This document shows, piece after piece, positions 1 through 9,978 of a stretch of DNA of 64,000 bases. The stretch is from Carnobacterium alterfunditum DSM 5972. GTDB taxonomy: Bacteria; Bacillota; Bacilli; Lactobacillales; Carnobacteriaceae. How positions within the stretch are numbered: the first letter of the stretch is position 1; every line of letters starts with the position of its first letter. The DNA is taken from assembly GCF_000744115.1 (NCBI RefSeq), contig NZ_JQLG01000004.1, forward strand, positions 372,001 through 436,000, given 5' to 3'. A program made the translations under genes and the position numbers. The notes beneath the pieces are model-generated. The model worked only from the letters and a program-made list of their open reading frames with translations, was not told where the DNA came from and did not search any database.

Positions 1-105
1 TCCCATTTCAATTCCTACCTTCTATAGTTTATGGGCTGCTTCTCATTCAATCAACCGCAAGCAGCTTGCCCTTAATGATAACATAAATAAACTCTTAAAG
101 AGAAT

Positions 106-133
106 ATAAAAAGCAAGCTGCTTGATCAGCTTT
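106..133 (-). terminator. Intrinsic terminator after GH3 gene
   Basis: Read on the minus strand, a 6-bp stem (AAGCTG/CAGCTT) with a 6-nt loop is followed by GCTTTTT, just past the stop of the beta-glucosidase gene. A wider inverted repeat (a second AAGCAGCTTGC near 60-70) may extend the structure. Confidence 0.5.
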
Positions 134-139
134 TGTATT

Positions 140-2311
140 TTATTCACTTTTTTTGAAAGTTAAATACACTGTATTTATTTCCAACTCTTCACTATTTGGC
201 CCTATCATTAAATCAAATTCTCCTGATTCAACTGATACTGATAAATCCTGATGTGTATACTCGAAGTCTAGCTTATTTAAATTAAAGGCAACAATAGTTG
301 ATTCACTAGGCTCTAGCGAAACTTTTTTAAATCTTTTCAGTTCCTTGATTGGGCGGACTACTTTCCCTACCTTATCCCTGATATACAGTTGGACTACTTC
401 AGTACCTGCTAACTTCCCACTATTCGTAATCATCACTTCTATCCTGACTTCATCTTCTTGGCTTTTTGGAGATCTAGTCAAGGTAACTTCCATTGGACTA
501 TACTTGAAATACGTATAACTTAAGCCATAACCAAAAGGAAAAAGTGGACTATTATCAACATCCAGATACCTTGAGAGAAACTTATCTTCTTGGTTTAGCG
601 CTGTTAAGGGGCGCCCAGTATTGTCCTGGTTATAGTAAAGAGGAACTTGCCCAACCGCTCTTGGAAAAGACATGGTCAATTTACCACTTGGATTTTTTTT
701 TCCATACAATAAATTAGCCACTGCCGAACCAGCTTCGGTTCCTGGAAACCAAGCTTCTAGGATACTGTCTACATCTTGAATAATATCCGTTAAATCTAAA
801 GGCCTGCCATTGAAAAGAGTCGCTACTATAGGCTTATCTAATGTACGCAGTTTTTTGATCAATTGAATCTGTTCGGACGGCAATTTAATGTTGCTTCTGC
901 TCGCTCCTTCACCGCTCATATAAGAAGATTCGCCAACGACAGCCACAATAATATCAACATCAGCCAGATCTGCCAGCCAGTCTGCTTTTATTTCTTTTTG
1001 CGCATCAGCGATTGTTTTCAATACGATCGATTCTTTTGGTATATGCTGCAGGAGACCTTCGTATAATGAAACACTTTCATTTTGTTGGCCTTTCCAAGAC
1101 CATGCACCTAGCACATCTTTTGCTTGTCCTTCAGGTACGATCAGAGCTACTTTTTGATGGATACTTAAGGGCAAAATTTGTTCTTTATTTTTCAATAAAA
1201 CCATTGATTCTTCAGCCATTCCCCTGGCTTTTTCTCGATGCTCCTGACTAAACACTATCGCCTTTTCCTCTGCACTATTTGCCCCACGATAAGGATCTTC
1301 AAATAAACCTAAATCATTTTTCAAAGTTAAGACTCGCCATACGGCTTCATCGATCAGCGTTTCGGCGATTTCCCCTTCATCGATCAACTCGTTCAAATAA
1401 TTTAAATAGGCACCTGTCATCATCTCTATGTCCACACCAGCTTCGATTGCTAATTTACCGGCTTCTTTTAAATTCTCGGCGATGCCATGGGGGATCATTT
1501 CACCGACTGCTGCCCAATCAGAAATAAGGACTCCTTCAAAACCGAATTCTTTTCGAAGAATATCGCGCATCAACCGCTTATTCGCTGTAGCAGGAACGCC
1601 GTCAAGTGAATTAAAAGCGGTCATAACTAATTTACTGCCTTCATCGATCCCCGCTTGATAAGCTGGCAGATACATGTCTCTTAAGGTTCTTTCAGACAAT
1701 TCGACTGTGTTGTATTCTCGCCCAGCTACTGGTGCACCATATCCAGCAAAGTGTTTGATACAAGCCGCTATACTAAACTTATCGGTCGCCAAATTTTTTC
1801 CTTGGTACCCTTTAACAAAAGCACGTGCATATAGTTGATTCAAATAAGGATCTTCACCTGTAGATTCCATTACTCTTCCCCAACGAGCATCACGCACTAG
1901 ATCGACCATTGGTGCAAAGGTTACATGTAATCCTGAAACGGCTGCTTCTTTTGCAGCAATTGCGGCACTCTCTTCAATCAAATTAGGATCCCATGCACAA
2001 GCCATACCTAACGAGATTGGAAAAATAGTGCGGTACCCATGAATCACATCCGCCATAAATAATAGCGGTATGCCTAAGCGACTTTTAGCCAAATGCTCTT
2101 TTTGGATCGCTATCAACGTTTGAGCGCCAGAGATCCCAAGCACTGATCCAATAGTAGCCATTTTTCCAGCTGATAGATTCATTTCATGCATCGGACCAGT
2201 ATTTTCACTGTCCTCTTCTTTATAAAATTCACCCGCTAATTGAACCATTTGACCAATTTTTTCTTCTATCGTCATGTTGCTCAGCAATTGTTTAAGTTGA
2301 TTTGAATTCAT
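140..2311 (-). CDS. bglX: Glycoside hydrolase family 3 beta-glucosidase
   Basis: Secretion signal is absent, so this is probably a cytoplasmic enzyme that removes terminal beta-linked glucose or related sugars from short oligosaccharides. The 723 residues show the GH3 plan: N-terminal barrel (about 1-330) with KHFAGYG and the nucleophile motif GVLISDWAAV near residue 265, a second alpha/beta domain (about 370-580) with ESSYMSGEGASR, and a C-terminal fibronectin III-like domain. ATG has an AGGAGG site 5-6 bases upstream. It stands alone, divergent from the YeiH-type gene, and a cre-like sequence lies upstream. Substrate range cannot be read from sequence; the symbol is by family resemblance only. 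Confidence 0.88.
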   Translation of the reverse strand: MNSNQLKQLLSNMTIEEKIGQMVQLAGEFYKEEDSENTGPMHEMNLSAGKMATIGSVLGISGAQTLIAIQKEHLAKSRLGIPLLFMADVIHGYRTIFPISLGMACAWDPNLIEESAAIAAKEAAVSGLHVTFAPMVDLVRDARWGRVMESTGEDPYLNQLYARAFVKGYQGKNLATDKFSIAACIKHFAGYGAPVAGREYNTVELSERTLRDMYLPAYQAGIDEGSKLVMTAFNSLDGVPATANKRLMRDILRKEFGFEGVLISDWAAVGEMIPHGIAENLKEAGKLAIEAGVDIEMMTGAYLNYLNELIDEGEIAETLIDEAVWRVLTLKNDLGLFEDPYRGANSAEEKAIVFSQEHREKARGMAEESMVLLKNKEQILPLSIHQKVALIVPEGQAKDVLGAWSWKGQQNESVSLYEGLLQHIPKESIVLKTIADAQKEIKADWLADLADVDIIVAVVGESSYMSGEGASRSNIKLPSEQIQLIKKLRTLDKPIVATLFNGRPLDLTDIIQDVDSILEAWFPGTEAGSAVANLLYGKKNPSGKLTMSFPRAVGQVPLYYNQDNTGRPLTALNQEDKFLSRYLDVDNSPLFPFGYGLSYTYFKYSPMEVTLTRSPKSQEDEVRIEVMITNSGKLAGTEVVQLYIRDKVGKVVRPIKELKRFKKVSLEPSESTIVAFNLNKLDFEYTHQDLSVSVESGEFDLMIGPNSEELEINTVYLTFKKSE

Positions 2312-2389
2312 ATAATCCTCCTCATCACATCTCTATTTTTTCTCGAATCAAAAATAGTCTTTTTTTACTGATTTTGAACAGTTTATTCA

Positions 2390-2403
2390 TTAAACCGCTT
2401 TCT
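2390..2403. promoter_or_regulatory. cre-like site upstream of GH3 gene
   Basis: TTAAACCGCTTTCT matches the CcpA operator consensus TGWNANCGNTNWCA except at positions 2 and 14, and lies 79 bases upstream of the beta-glucosidase start. Catabolite repression of such a gene would be expected, but two mismatches make this a tentative site. Confidence 0.33.
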
Positions 2404-2502
2404 TAATGCCACTGTAGCATCATTTTTTTTGTTTCTCAAATGATACCATCTAGAAAATATGCTATAGTTGACCAGTGTTACATAGAAAGGACGATAAAAT
2501 AG

Positions 2503-3486
2503 ATGAAAAAAATTAGTAAAGGTCTTTTTCTTTCCATTATCATTGCTCTGATTGCCACACTATTAGGAAACTTTTTCCCAATTATTGGCAGTGCTGTATT
2601 TGCTATTATTTTAGGGCTCGTCATAAACAACACCCTAAGGATCCCTGCTGATTTTCAGCCAGGTATTAAATTTTCTTCAAAGAAAATTCTACAAGCTTCA
2701 ATTGTATTGCTTGGATTTAGTTTATCTATCCAAGATATCAAATCAACCGGGTTATCATCCTTAAGCGTTACGATCGTCACGATCACGGTTGCTTTTATTA
2801 GTGCTTTGTTGATTGGGAAATGGTTAAAAATACCAACAAACACTAAAGTTTTGATTGGTGTCGGAACAGCCATTTGTGGAGGTTCCGCGATTGCTGCCGT
2901 TTCACCGATCGTTGAGGCAGATGATGATGAAATTGCTCTATCCATTTCAACGATTTTTTTATTTAATATTGTAGCTGTCTTTCTCTTTCCTTTTTTAGGC
3001 CACTTGATGAACTTATCTGATGCTGGGTTTGGATTATGGGCTGGGACAGCGATCAACGATACTTCTTCTGTTGTTGCCGCTGGTTACAGCTATAGTGAAG
3101 CAGCTGGAGATCATGCGACGATCGTAAAATTGACCAGAGCAACTTTGATCATTCCGATTTCTTTGATCATAGCTGGAATTCAAGTTTATAAAAAAAAGCA
3201 CTTAGCTGAAAAAGTTTCTTTGAAACAAATTTTCCCTTGGTTTATTTTATGGTTTTTAGTGGCTTCTTTAGTCAGTAGTTCAGGTATCCTTCCTGAGGCT
3301 TTTATAGCAGCAGCCAAATGGCTCTCGCGTTTCATGATCGCCATGGCATTAGGCTCGATTGGGCTATCAGCTAACTTAATAGCCTTACTAAAGACCGGAA
3401 AAAAACCAGTTCTGCTTGGGTTGGCTACATGGTTCCTTGTAGCTGTCAGCAGTTTACTTGTCCAGTTTTTCCAAGGACAACTTTGA
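2503..3486 (+). CDS. YeiH/UPF0324 family membrane protein, putative sulfate exporter
   Basis: A 327-residue integral membrane protein with about ten hydrophobic segments, matching the YeiH/PSE family (UPF0324). Typical family stretches visible are GLVINNTLRIP, the KILQASIVLLGFSLS segment, GVGTAICGGSAIAAVSPI near residue 125 and GTAINDTSSVVAAGYSYS near 185. Family members are called putative sulfate exporters; the true substrate is not established. ATG is preceded by AAAGGA. It is followed by uppP on the same strand after about 150 bases, without an obvious terminator between, but no functional link is apparent. Confidence 0.85.
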   Translation: MKKISKGLFLSIIIALIATLLGNFFPIIGSAVFAIILGLVINNTLRIPADFQPGIKFSSKKILQASIVLLGFSLSIQDIKSTGLSSLSVTIVTITVAFISALLIGKWLKIPTNTKVLIGVGTAICGGSAIAAVSPIVEADDDEIALSISTIFLFNIVAVFLFPFLGHLMNLSDAGFGLWAGTAINDTSSVVAAGYSYSEAAGDHATIVKLTRATLIIPISLIIAGIQVYKKKHLAEKVSLKQIFPWFILWFLVASLVSSSGILPEAFIAAAKWLSRFMIAMALGSIGLSANLIALLKTGKKPVLLGLATWFLVAVSSLLVQFFQGQL

Positions 3487-3634
3487 TTTTTACTACTAAA
3501 AACAGCCCATCACTTATGACATAATCTAAAGAAACACTTAATTTTCGTTAAATAGTATAGGATAACTAGTGGGATTTAGGTATACTTAGGTTTGTGCTTT
3601 TTAATTTTACGTTTTGATTTGAGAGGAGAACAAC

Positions 3635-4459
3635 ATGATTTTTATTGAATTATTAAAGGCCGTATTTTTAGGGGTCGTCGAAGGAATCACCGAATGGCTG
3701 CCCATTAGTAGTACTGGACACATGATTTTGGTAGAAGAATTTATCCAATTAAATGCTTCTGCTGAATTTAAAGAAATGTTTTTTGTAGTCATCCAATTAG
3801 GTGCTATTTTAGCTGTTGTCTTACTTTATTTTAACAAGTTGAACCCATTTTCACCAAAAAAATCCACTCAAGAGAAGAAAGATACAATGTCGATCTGGTA
3901 CAAAGTACTTGTTGGGGTTCTTCCAGCAGCTGTTTTAGGCTTACTTTTTGATGACTGGTTGAACGAACATCTATACAATTATTGGACAGTTGCTATTATG
4001 TTGATCGTTTACGGAATTTTATTTATTATTATTGAAAATCGTAATAAAGGAAAAGAAAGTTCAATCAATTCATTTAAGGATTTGACCTATAATACAGCCT
4101 TTTTAATCGGGATGTTCCAAGTCCTTTCCTTGATCCCTGGTACTTCTCGTTCAGGAGCAACGATTCTAGGTGCTATTTTGATTGGTACTTCTCGTTTCAT
4201 TGCTACAGAATATTCTTTCTTCCTATCTATTCCTGTCATGTTTGGCGCAAGTTTCCTTAAGCTGGTTAAATTTGGTTTCGAATTTACGGGAATGGAAGTC
4301 GCTATTCTTTTAACTGGTATGCTAGTTGCATTCGTTGTTTCGGTTATCGCGATCAAGTTCTTGATGGGCTACATTAAACATAATGACTTTAAAGCTTTTG
4401 GCTGGTACAGAATTATTTTAGGTATCCTTGTGCTCGGTTATTTCGTTCTTTTTGGTTAA
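3635..4459 (+). CDS. uppP: Undecaprenyl-diphosphatase UppP (BacA)
   Basis: Membrane phosphatase that recycles undecaprenyl pyrophosphate to the monophosphate lipid carrier for cell-wall synthesis; extra dosage gives bacitracin tolerance in other bacteria. The 274 residues hold both active-site signatures: [14 protein letters not shown] (about 14-27) and [10 protein letters not shown] (about 165-175), plus about eight hydrophobic segments, and the length is normal for the family. ATG follows GAGAGGAG at a normal distance. A strong terminator directly follows, so it is the last gene of its unit. Confidence 0.95.
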   Translation: MIFIELLKAVFLGVVEGITEWLPISSTGHMILVEEFIQLNASAEFKEMFFVVIQLGAILAVVLLYFNKLNPFSPKKSTQEKKDTMSIWYKVLVGVLPAAVLGLLFDDWLNEHLYNYWTVAIMLIVYGILFIIIENRNKGKESSINSFKDLTYNTAFLIGMFQVLSLIPGTSRSGATILGAILIGTSRFIATEYSFFLSIPVMFGASFLKLVKFGFEFTGMEVAILLTGMLVAFVVSVIAIKFLMGYIKHNDFKAFGWYRIILGILVLGYFVLFG

Positions 4460-4494
4460 AAATATTAGCTGAGACAAGCAAGTTATCCTACTAG

Positions 4495-4550
4495 AAAACT
4501 CGTTTCCACTTTTGATGATTTATTTCATCAAAAGTGGGGATGAGTTTTTT
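4495..4550 (+). terminator. Strong intrinsic terminator after uppP
   Basis: A long stem (AAAACTCGTTTCCACTTTTG... paired with ...CAAAAGTGGGGATGAGTTTT) with a short loop, ending in a run of T. Confidence 0.9.
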
Positions 4551-4591
4551 AATTGACTAGTTTATCAGCTGCTCTCATGTGAAAACAGCTC

Positions 4592-4632
4592 AAAAAAAAA
4601 TCTTACTCTTCCATTGAATGGAAAAGTAAGAT
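4592..4632 (-). terminator. Terminator after aspartokinase gene
   Basis: On the minus strand AATCTTACTTTTCC pairs with GGAAGAGTAAGATT and is followed by nine T. It lies about 100 bases beyond the aspartokinase stop codon. Confidence 0.85.
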
Positions 4633-4730
4633 TAGAAACTAGTATGCAGTTAAGAATCATCCAAGACTTTTTGATATCGAAATGATTATATTAGAATTGA
4701 GTTGAACAAAGAAATTTTTTCGCTGTATTC

Positions 4731-6083
4731 TCACTTTACAAAAAATGCTTCATATAAGGCTTTCACTGCCAAATCTTCATATTTTGCTTGAATCCCAAAT
4801 ATAACGCTAACTTCTGAAGCCCCTTGGTTGATCATGTCAATATTGATATGATTTTCAGAAAGAGCTGTTGCTGCTTTAGACATCGTGTACATTTTCTCAC
4901 GCATGCCCTCCCCGACGATCATGATCAACGCAATATTATGTTCAACAGTCACGCTATCTGCACACAACTCTTCTTTTAATTGAATCAACAATGAGTGTTC
5001 TTCTTCGGTCGTCATTTGATTCGTCTGTAAAATAATCGTTAAGTTATCGATTCCTGATGGCATATGTTCATAACTGATTCCTCTTGCCTCCAGTATCTCC
5101 AATACTTTGCGCCCAAAACCGATCTCACGGTTCATTAAATACTTATCAATATAAATACTGCTAAAGCCGCTTGAACTGGCAATACCGATCACACCTTGTT
5201 CAGTCAATTGGCGTTCTTTCATGATGCGGGTCCCCGGAGCAGATGGATTATTTGTATTTTTGATTTGAACTGGAATACCTGATTTAAATGCCGGCTGTAA
5301 AGCTTCATCATGTAAGACTGAAAAACCGCCATATGAAAGCTCACGTATTTCACGGTAAGTCAGTTCTTTGATACCAATAGGATTTTCAACTACATGAGGG
5401 TTAGCCGCAAATATGGCATCTACATCTGTGAAATTTTCATATAGATCTGCTTGGATCCCATTTGCCAAAATAGCGCCAGTGATATCTGAACCACCTCTTG
5501 AGAAAGTACACACTTTCCCATCTTTTGTATACCCAAAAAAACCAGGAAAAATGATAACTTCTTCGCTATCGCGTAATTTAGCTAACTGCTCATAACTCTC
5601 AGGTAAAACTTGAGCATTTCCTGGTTCGTTGGTTACCATCAATCCAGCTTCTTTAGGATCCATATACCGAGCTGGTACACCTTCTTGGTTAAAATAAGCA
5701 GCTACTAATTTTGCATTATTATCTTCTCCACTTGCTTTAAATGCATCTAAATAATAATTGGGTTCATTTTTATTGCCTTTGACTAAGGAATCTAAGTTGC
5801 TTCTTATCTCATCGATGATTTCTGTTCCTAAGCCTAATTCCTCTGCAATATTTTGGTATCGGTCAATGATTTTTTCTAGTACGGCACTAAAGTCATGGCC
5901 GACAAGAGCTTTCATACCAAAACCAATCAACAGATCTGTCACTTTTTCGTCCTCCGCTGAACGCTTACCAGGAGCTGATACTACAACTATTTTGCGTGCC
6001 GCATCTTCTTTTACAAGTTGGATAACTTTTTTCAACTGACTTCCTGAAGCTAAGGAGCTTCCACCAAATTTAATCACGTTCAT
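4731..6083 (-). CDS. thrD: Aspartate kinase, YclM/ThrD type
   Basis: Phosphorylates aspartate in the first step to lysine, threonine, methionine and diaminopimelate. The kinase domain opens with VIKFGGSSLASG and has SRGGSDITG near residue 200; two C-terminal ACT domains follow (from about 305), where feedback control would act. Opening and length (450 residues) resemble B. subtilis YclM. A start 21 bases further upstream exists, but only the inner ATG at 6083 has a Shine-Dalgarno-like AAAGGGTG at proper spacing, and the family begins with MxVxKFGG. No lysine riboswitch is visible upstream, and no other pathway gene is adjacent. Confidence 0.9.
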   Translation of the reverse strand: MNVIKFGGSSLASGSQLKKVIQLVKEDAARKIVVVSAPGKRSAEDEKVTDLLIGFGMKALVGHDFSAVLEKIIDRYQNIAEELGLGTEIIDEIRSNLDSLVKGNKNEPNYYLDAFKASGEDNNAKLVAAYFNQEGVPARYMDPKEAGLMVTNEPGNAQVLPESYEQLAKLRDSEEVIIFPGFFGYTKDGKVCTFSRGGSDITGAILANGIQADLYENFTDVDAIFAANPHVVENPIGIKELTYREIRELSYGGFSVLHDEALQPAFKSGIPVQIKNTNNPSAPGTRIMKERQLTEQGVIGIASSSGFSSIYIDKYLMNREIGFGRKVLEILEARGISYEHMPSGIDNLTIILQTNQMTTEEEHSLLIQLKEELCADSVTVEHNIALIMIVGEGMREKMYTMSKAATALSENHINIDMINQGASEVSVIFGIQAKYEDLAVKALYEAFFVK

Positions 6084-6405
6084 CAGAGTAACACCCTTTA
6101 TCATTTTTATTTGATTTCATTTTATAACTATACTATTTTAGAAATTGACGTATTCTTATATTTTGGACTGTTCTTTATTGAGAATCAAGTCTTTCTGTTT
6201 ATTTAAGCAAAAATGTAGCAACATTTCGTTTATTTTATCTAATTTTTTTTTTAGTAATCTATTTAACATCATTTTGACATCAAAATAATACTTTAGTCCC
6301 TATTTAATTCATTAAAATAGGCTTATAATATAGTTGTTATCGTTTTTGCAATTCTTAACTATTATATCGCACTTATTCTATTACTTATTATGGGAGAAAT
6401 CAAAT

Positions 6406-6777
6406 ATGAAAATGTATAAATATATCCACTATCTTTTAGGATTTTCCGTTATTGCTCAGTTACTGGGGAAATCTGTTTCAAATAGAAAAAAGTGTTTAGC
6501 TAAAAAAAGTTCTCTTCAGCAACCTATATCCTCTTTTGTTGGAACTTGGAGCAGTCAAGAACATAAAACACGCTGGCTTTTAAAAATAACACAAGATGGC
6601 GATCTTCACATTAATAATCATCTTATTAAAGGAAGCCTCACATCTATTTCAGATCAGCAGCTGGTCTTCACTGATCACTACGGGTATAAATTGATTGCTA
6701 AACGCCATGAAAACAATACATTGTCATTTTATGACGAGGCCGATGAAAAGAACTATTTATTTGTTTTATCAGAGTAA
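6406..6777 (+). CDS. Small DUF4828-like protein with N-terminal membrane segment
   Basis: A 123-residue protein with a hydrophobic N-terminus (about 4-22) followed by basic residues, so probably a membrane anchor or uncleaved signal. The C-terminal part FVGTWSSQEHKTRWLLKITQDG onward looks like a small beta-sheet domain and resembles DUF4828, a domain known from Lactobacillales; function unknown. ATG at 6406 has GGGAG nine bases before it; a longer TTG start at 6334 lacks a ribosome site. A terminator follows immediately. Confidence 0.6.
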   Translation: MKMYKYIHYLLGFSVIAQLLGKSVSNRKKCLAKKSSLQQPISSFVGTWSSQEHKTRWLLKITQDGDLHINNHLIKGSLTSISDQQLVFTDHYGYKLIAKRHENNTLSFYDEADEKNYLFVLSE

Positions 6778-6820
6778 AATCGATCCATGATTTCAACCTC
6801 ATGGATTGGTTTTACTTTTT
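6776..6820 (+). terminator. Terminator after DUF4828-like gene
   Basis: AAAATCGATCCATGA pairs with TCATGGATTGGTTTT, with a TTTTT run close behind; the stem begins within the stop codon. Confidence 0.75.
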
Positions 6821-6919
6821 CTATTCTCTTAGTATTTGCTATTGAAAAAAAATCTTGTAGACGTTATGGTATACTCAGTAATCAAATTATTTTCCACTGT
6901 CTAGAAAGGAGTACTGCAC

Positions 6920-7276
6920 TTGTTTCAATACCTTCTAATCGGGTTGATCGTCTTTTATGTGATGGGTAATTTATTGGCTTTACGTCATTTTGGTGCCTAT
7001 GATTTTGAAAGTCAATTTGTCCGTATCTTTCTTGTAAATGATCGAAGGATCATAAAAAATATCAAAGAAAAGCCGACTGTTCCATTAATAAAAAAATTAA
7101 AACAAATCTTTAGCCTTCAACTGATTGCAAAAATTTTGATTTATTCTCTATTTGTTCATTTTTATCTTGGAAATAATACATCTGTGAGTGTTTTTGTTTT
7201 AGCATCTTTATTCGTCTGTAATATTCTTTTTGACCTCCATACGAATAGAATCGTTAATGCAGCAAATAAACTTTAA
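6920..7276 (+). CDS. Small membrane protein of unknown function
   Basis: 118 residues starting at TTG, with AAAGGAG eight bases upstream. Hydrophobic segments lie at about 3-20 and 68-105, separated by a basic stretch (DRRIIKNIKEKPTVPLIKKLK), so two or three membrane spans are likely. I do not recognise a family. It sits alone between two terminators. Confidence 0.6.
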   Translation: MFQYLLIGLIVFYVMGNLLALRHFGAYDFESQFVRIFLVNDRRIIKNIKEKPTVPLIKKLKQIFSLQLIAKILIYSLFVHFYLGNNTSVSVFVLASLFVCNILFDLHTNRIVNAANKL

Positions 7277-7293
7277 ATAAATTTAAAACAAGG

Positions 7294-7342
7294 AAAGAGC
7301 TCTAAAACGAGGATGTAAATCTTCGTTCAGAGCTCTTTCTTA
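7294..7342. terminator. Bidirectional terminator between convergent genes
   Basis: AAAGAGCTCT at 7294-7303 pairs with AGAGCTCTTT at 7329-7338. It lies between the small membrane protein gene (plus) and the oppA-like gene (minus) and has A/T runs on both sides. Confidence 0.75.
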
Positions 7343-7382
7343 TTTTGTACTGCCTATAGTTTCACCAAGAGCTGTATAGTTC

Positions 7383-9056
7383 TTATTCAGCTTCGATGTA
7401 AGCATCTTTGTAGCTGTATTTAGCTCCAACTTGGTAGTTGTAGATATCTTTAACATTTTCTTTTTGCAATGTTGCTGCAGCTCTTTGGTATAGAGGAGCT
7501 ACGCCAGCTTCATCTAGCAAGATTTTTTCAGCATCAAGCAAGTTTGTCCAACGTGCTTCAACGTCTGTTGCATTTTCACCTTTTGATAGAGCAATTAATT
7601 CATCAAATTCTTTATTGCTGTAGCTAGAACGGTTATATGGGCTTTCAGTCGTCATTAGATCAATGAAGTTTACTGGATCAGCAAAGTCTGCTCCCCATCC
7701 GCCTAAAGCTAGATCGTAATCTTGATTTGTTTGTAATTCCAAACGAGCTTTAAATGGAACATTTTTCAATGTGATCTCCACACCAGGTAAATTAGTTTCG
7801 ATCTGATCCTTCATGTAAGCTCCAACTTTTTTATTTGTCTCATCATCATCACCAAGTAATTCTAATGTTACAGTATCTGTTCCTAATTCAGATTTAGCTG
7901 CTTCCCAATATTCGTTAGCTGCATCTGCATCAAAAGATAGGTAATCGCCTGATTCTGCACGGAAATCATCTCCAGTTGTTGGATTTGATGCTAATCCAGC
8001 AGGAACAAGCCCACCTACTGTTTGAGAACCATTTGCTAAGATTTCGCTGACCAATAATTCATGATCATAAGAAGAAGCAATCGCTTTACGTAAGTTTTCA
8101 TTAGCTAACGGTGTTTCTTCTTCATCTCTTTCTTGATTCAATTGAAGATAAGAAGTTCTCGCTTCTGTTTCAACAGTGTAATCTGCATTATCTTTATATT
8201 GTTTAGCAAATTCACCGGTTAAATTGACCCGATCGATTTGACCAGAATCATATAGATTTAGCGCTGTTGACGTTTCTTTAATAACTTCAACATTGATTTC
8301 TTCTAAAGCAACATTTTCTGCATCCCAATAATCTTTATTCTTTTCATATGTCCAATTTAAGTTTGTTCCGTCCCAATTACTAAATGTGAATGGTCCGTTA
8401 AAAATCATTGTTTCTGCTGAAGTACCATATTTAGCTCCTTGTTCTTCTACAAATGCCTCATTTTGAGGGAAGAATGTAGGAAATGCCATTAAAGAGATAA
8501 AGTAAGGTACTGGTTTTTCCATTGTAACTTTTAATTCGTAATCACTTACGGCTTCTACGCCTAATGTTTCAGGATCAGCACCATCAGAAATAATTGCTGT
8601 CGCATTTTTGATTCCTTCGAATAGATAAGAATAAGAAGCCGCTGTTTCAGGATCAGCTACTCTTTTCCAAGCATATACAAAATCCTTGGCTGTCACAGGG
8701 TCTCCATTTGACCAAGTAGTACCTTCACGCAATTTAAATGTGTATTCCAAACCATCTTCACTAACAGTTGCTTCTTCTTGGGCCAAAGCAGGAACTGGCT
8801 GACTATCTTTGTCAAGGCGATATAAACCTTCATTTATATTATTAAACACGGTGAAACTTACAGTATCAGTTGCTATTGCAGTGTCCCCTGTAGGTAATTC
8901 AGCAATTTCAACTAAATTAAGTACTTGCTCTTCTGCTAAATTTCCTTCACCTGAATTTGAACTACTTGTTTCACTATCTGCTTCATTTCCACAAGCTGCT
9001 AATAAACCTGCTGTCAATAATAATGCACCTGATTTCCACCACTTCGTTTTTCCCAT
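7383..9056 (-). CDS. oppA: Oligopeptide ABC transporter substrate-binding lipoprotein (OppA family)
   Basis: Extracellular lipid-anchored receptor that captures peptides for an ABC importer. The signal peptide ends in the lipobox LLAAC, with lipidation expected at Cys-22. Family stretches include SDGADPETLGVEAVSDYELKVT and YEKNKDYWDAENV; the 557-residue length is normal for SBP_bac_5 proteins. No permease or ATPase gene is adjacent, so it must work with a transporter encoded elsewhere. A clear paralogue lies at 41,570-43,231, sharing ELLGDDDET and the YLFEGIK/YLFEDIK region. Peptide specificity is not predictable. Confidence 0.93.
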   Translation of the reverse strand: MGKTKWWKSGALLLTAGLLAACGNEADSETSSSNSGEGNLAEEQVLNLVEIAELPTGDTAIATDTVSFTVFNNINEGLYRLDKDSQPVPALAQEEATVSEDGLEYTFKLREGTTWSNGDPVTAKDFVYAWKRVADPETAASYSYLFEGIKNATAIISDGADPETLGVEAVSDYELKVTMEKPVPYFISLMAFPTFFPQNEAFVEEQGAKYGTSAETMIFNGPFTFSNWDGTNLNWTYEKNKDYWDAENVALEEINVEVIKETSTALNLYDSGQIDRVNLTGEFAKQYKDNADYTVETEARTSYLQLNQERDEEETPLANENLRKAIASSYDHELLVSEILANGSQTVGGLVPAGLASNPTTGDDFRAESGDYLSFDADAANEYWEAAKSELGTDTVTLELLGDDDETNKKVGAYMKDQIETNLPGVEITLKNVPFKARLELQTNQDYDLALGGWGADFADPVNFIDLMTTESPYNRSSYSNKEFDELIALSKGENATDVEARWTNLLDAEKILLDEAGVAPLYQRAAATLQKENVKDIYNYQVGAKYSYKDAYIEAE

Positions 9057-9265
9057 GTTAAATCCCCCTGTTTTCTTATCTTATTTTAATCTATCTCTAA
9101 TCAAATTAGAACTTGATAATAAATATACACATTTTTATTATTATTTGCAAGTTTTTTTTAAAAGTTTTTTCCTCATTAACTAACTTTAACTAACTTTTAT
9201 TGACATCTAAACATCTTTACCTTTATGCTTATCATTAGTAAGTATCAATTAAGGAGTGTTGCAGG

Positions 9266-9895
9266 ATGAAAATAGAAGTATGGTCAGATTTTGTTTGCCC
9301 GTTTTGTTACATCGGTAAACGTCATTTAGAAGCAGCCCTTAAGGACCGTTCAGATGTAGAAGTTGAGTTTCATAGTTATGAACTAGATCCCTCAGCTCCT
9401 GAGAAGGTTGACGGTAAAATGGAAGATTATTTTGCCGAGTATAAAGGAATGAGCGTAGAACAAGCCCAATCTATGATCCTACAAGTTACTCAAATGGCTA
9501 ATAACGTTGATTTAGATTACGATTACGACGCTATTCAACATGGGAACACCTTAAAACCTCATCGTTTATTTCAATTTGCCAAAGAACAAGGCAAAGGTAA
9601 TGAATTTATGGAACTAGCTAAGAAAGCCTACTTTATTGAAGGTAAATGGTTAAATGACGATGACTTTTTAGTTCATTTGGCTACCTCTGTTGGTTTAGAT
9701 GAAACTCGTGTTCGAGACGTGTTGGCTTCTGAGGCTTATTTAGATGCTGTACGTTTGGACCAAGCACAAGCTGCTGAAATTGGCATTCAAGGCGTTCCCT
9801 TCTTCGTTATTGATAAGCAATATGGCCTTAGTGGCGCTCAGCCTATTGAAATATTTGAACAGGTATTTGCGGATATCGACGCTAAAAAAATATGA
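9266..9895 (+). CDS. DsbA-family thioredoxin-fold oxidoreductase (FrnE-like)
   Basis: A 209-residue protein with the active-site CPFC at residues 11-14 in WSDFVCPFCYIGKRHLE, a helical insertion, and the cis-Pro loop GVPFFVID near 180. This is the FrnE/2-hydroxychromene isomerase-like branch of the DsbA superfamily. No signal peptide is present, so it is probably cytoplasmic, acting in thiol-disulfide redox or protein folding under stress (family inference). ATG has AAGGAGTG upstream. It is monocistronic, with a terminator just after it. Confidence 0.88.
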   Translation: MKIEVWSDFVCPFCYIGKRHLEAALKDRSDVEVEFHSYELDPSAPEKVDGKMEDYFAEYKGMSVEQAQSMILQVTQMANNVDLDYDYDAIQHGNTLKPHRLFQFAKEQGKGNEFMELAKKAYFIEGKWLNDDDFLVHLATSVGLDETRVRDVLASEAYLDAVRLDQAQAAEIGIQGVPFFVIDKQYGLSGAQPIEIFEQVFADIDAKKI

Positions 9896-9901
9896 TTGCA
9901 T

Positions 9902-9948
9902 AAAAAATGACAGGAACCTTTGCAATAGGGGGTTCCTGTCATTTTTTA
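9902..9948 (+). terminator. Terminator after FrnE-like gene
   Basis: AAAAAATGACAGGAACC pairs perfectly with GGTTCCTGTCATTTTTT, giving a 17-bp stem and a T run. Confidence 0.9.
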
Positions 9949-9978
9949 TAATACTTGCTTGATAGATAAATAAAGTTG

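Noticed and set aside
6084-6333. Lysine riboswitch before aspartokinase
   Set aside because: No L-box core motifs; the stretch is simply AT-rich.
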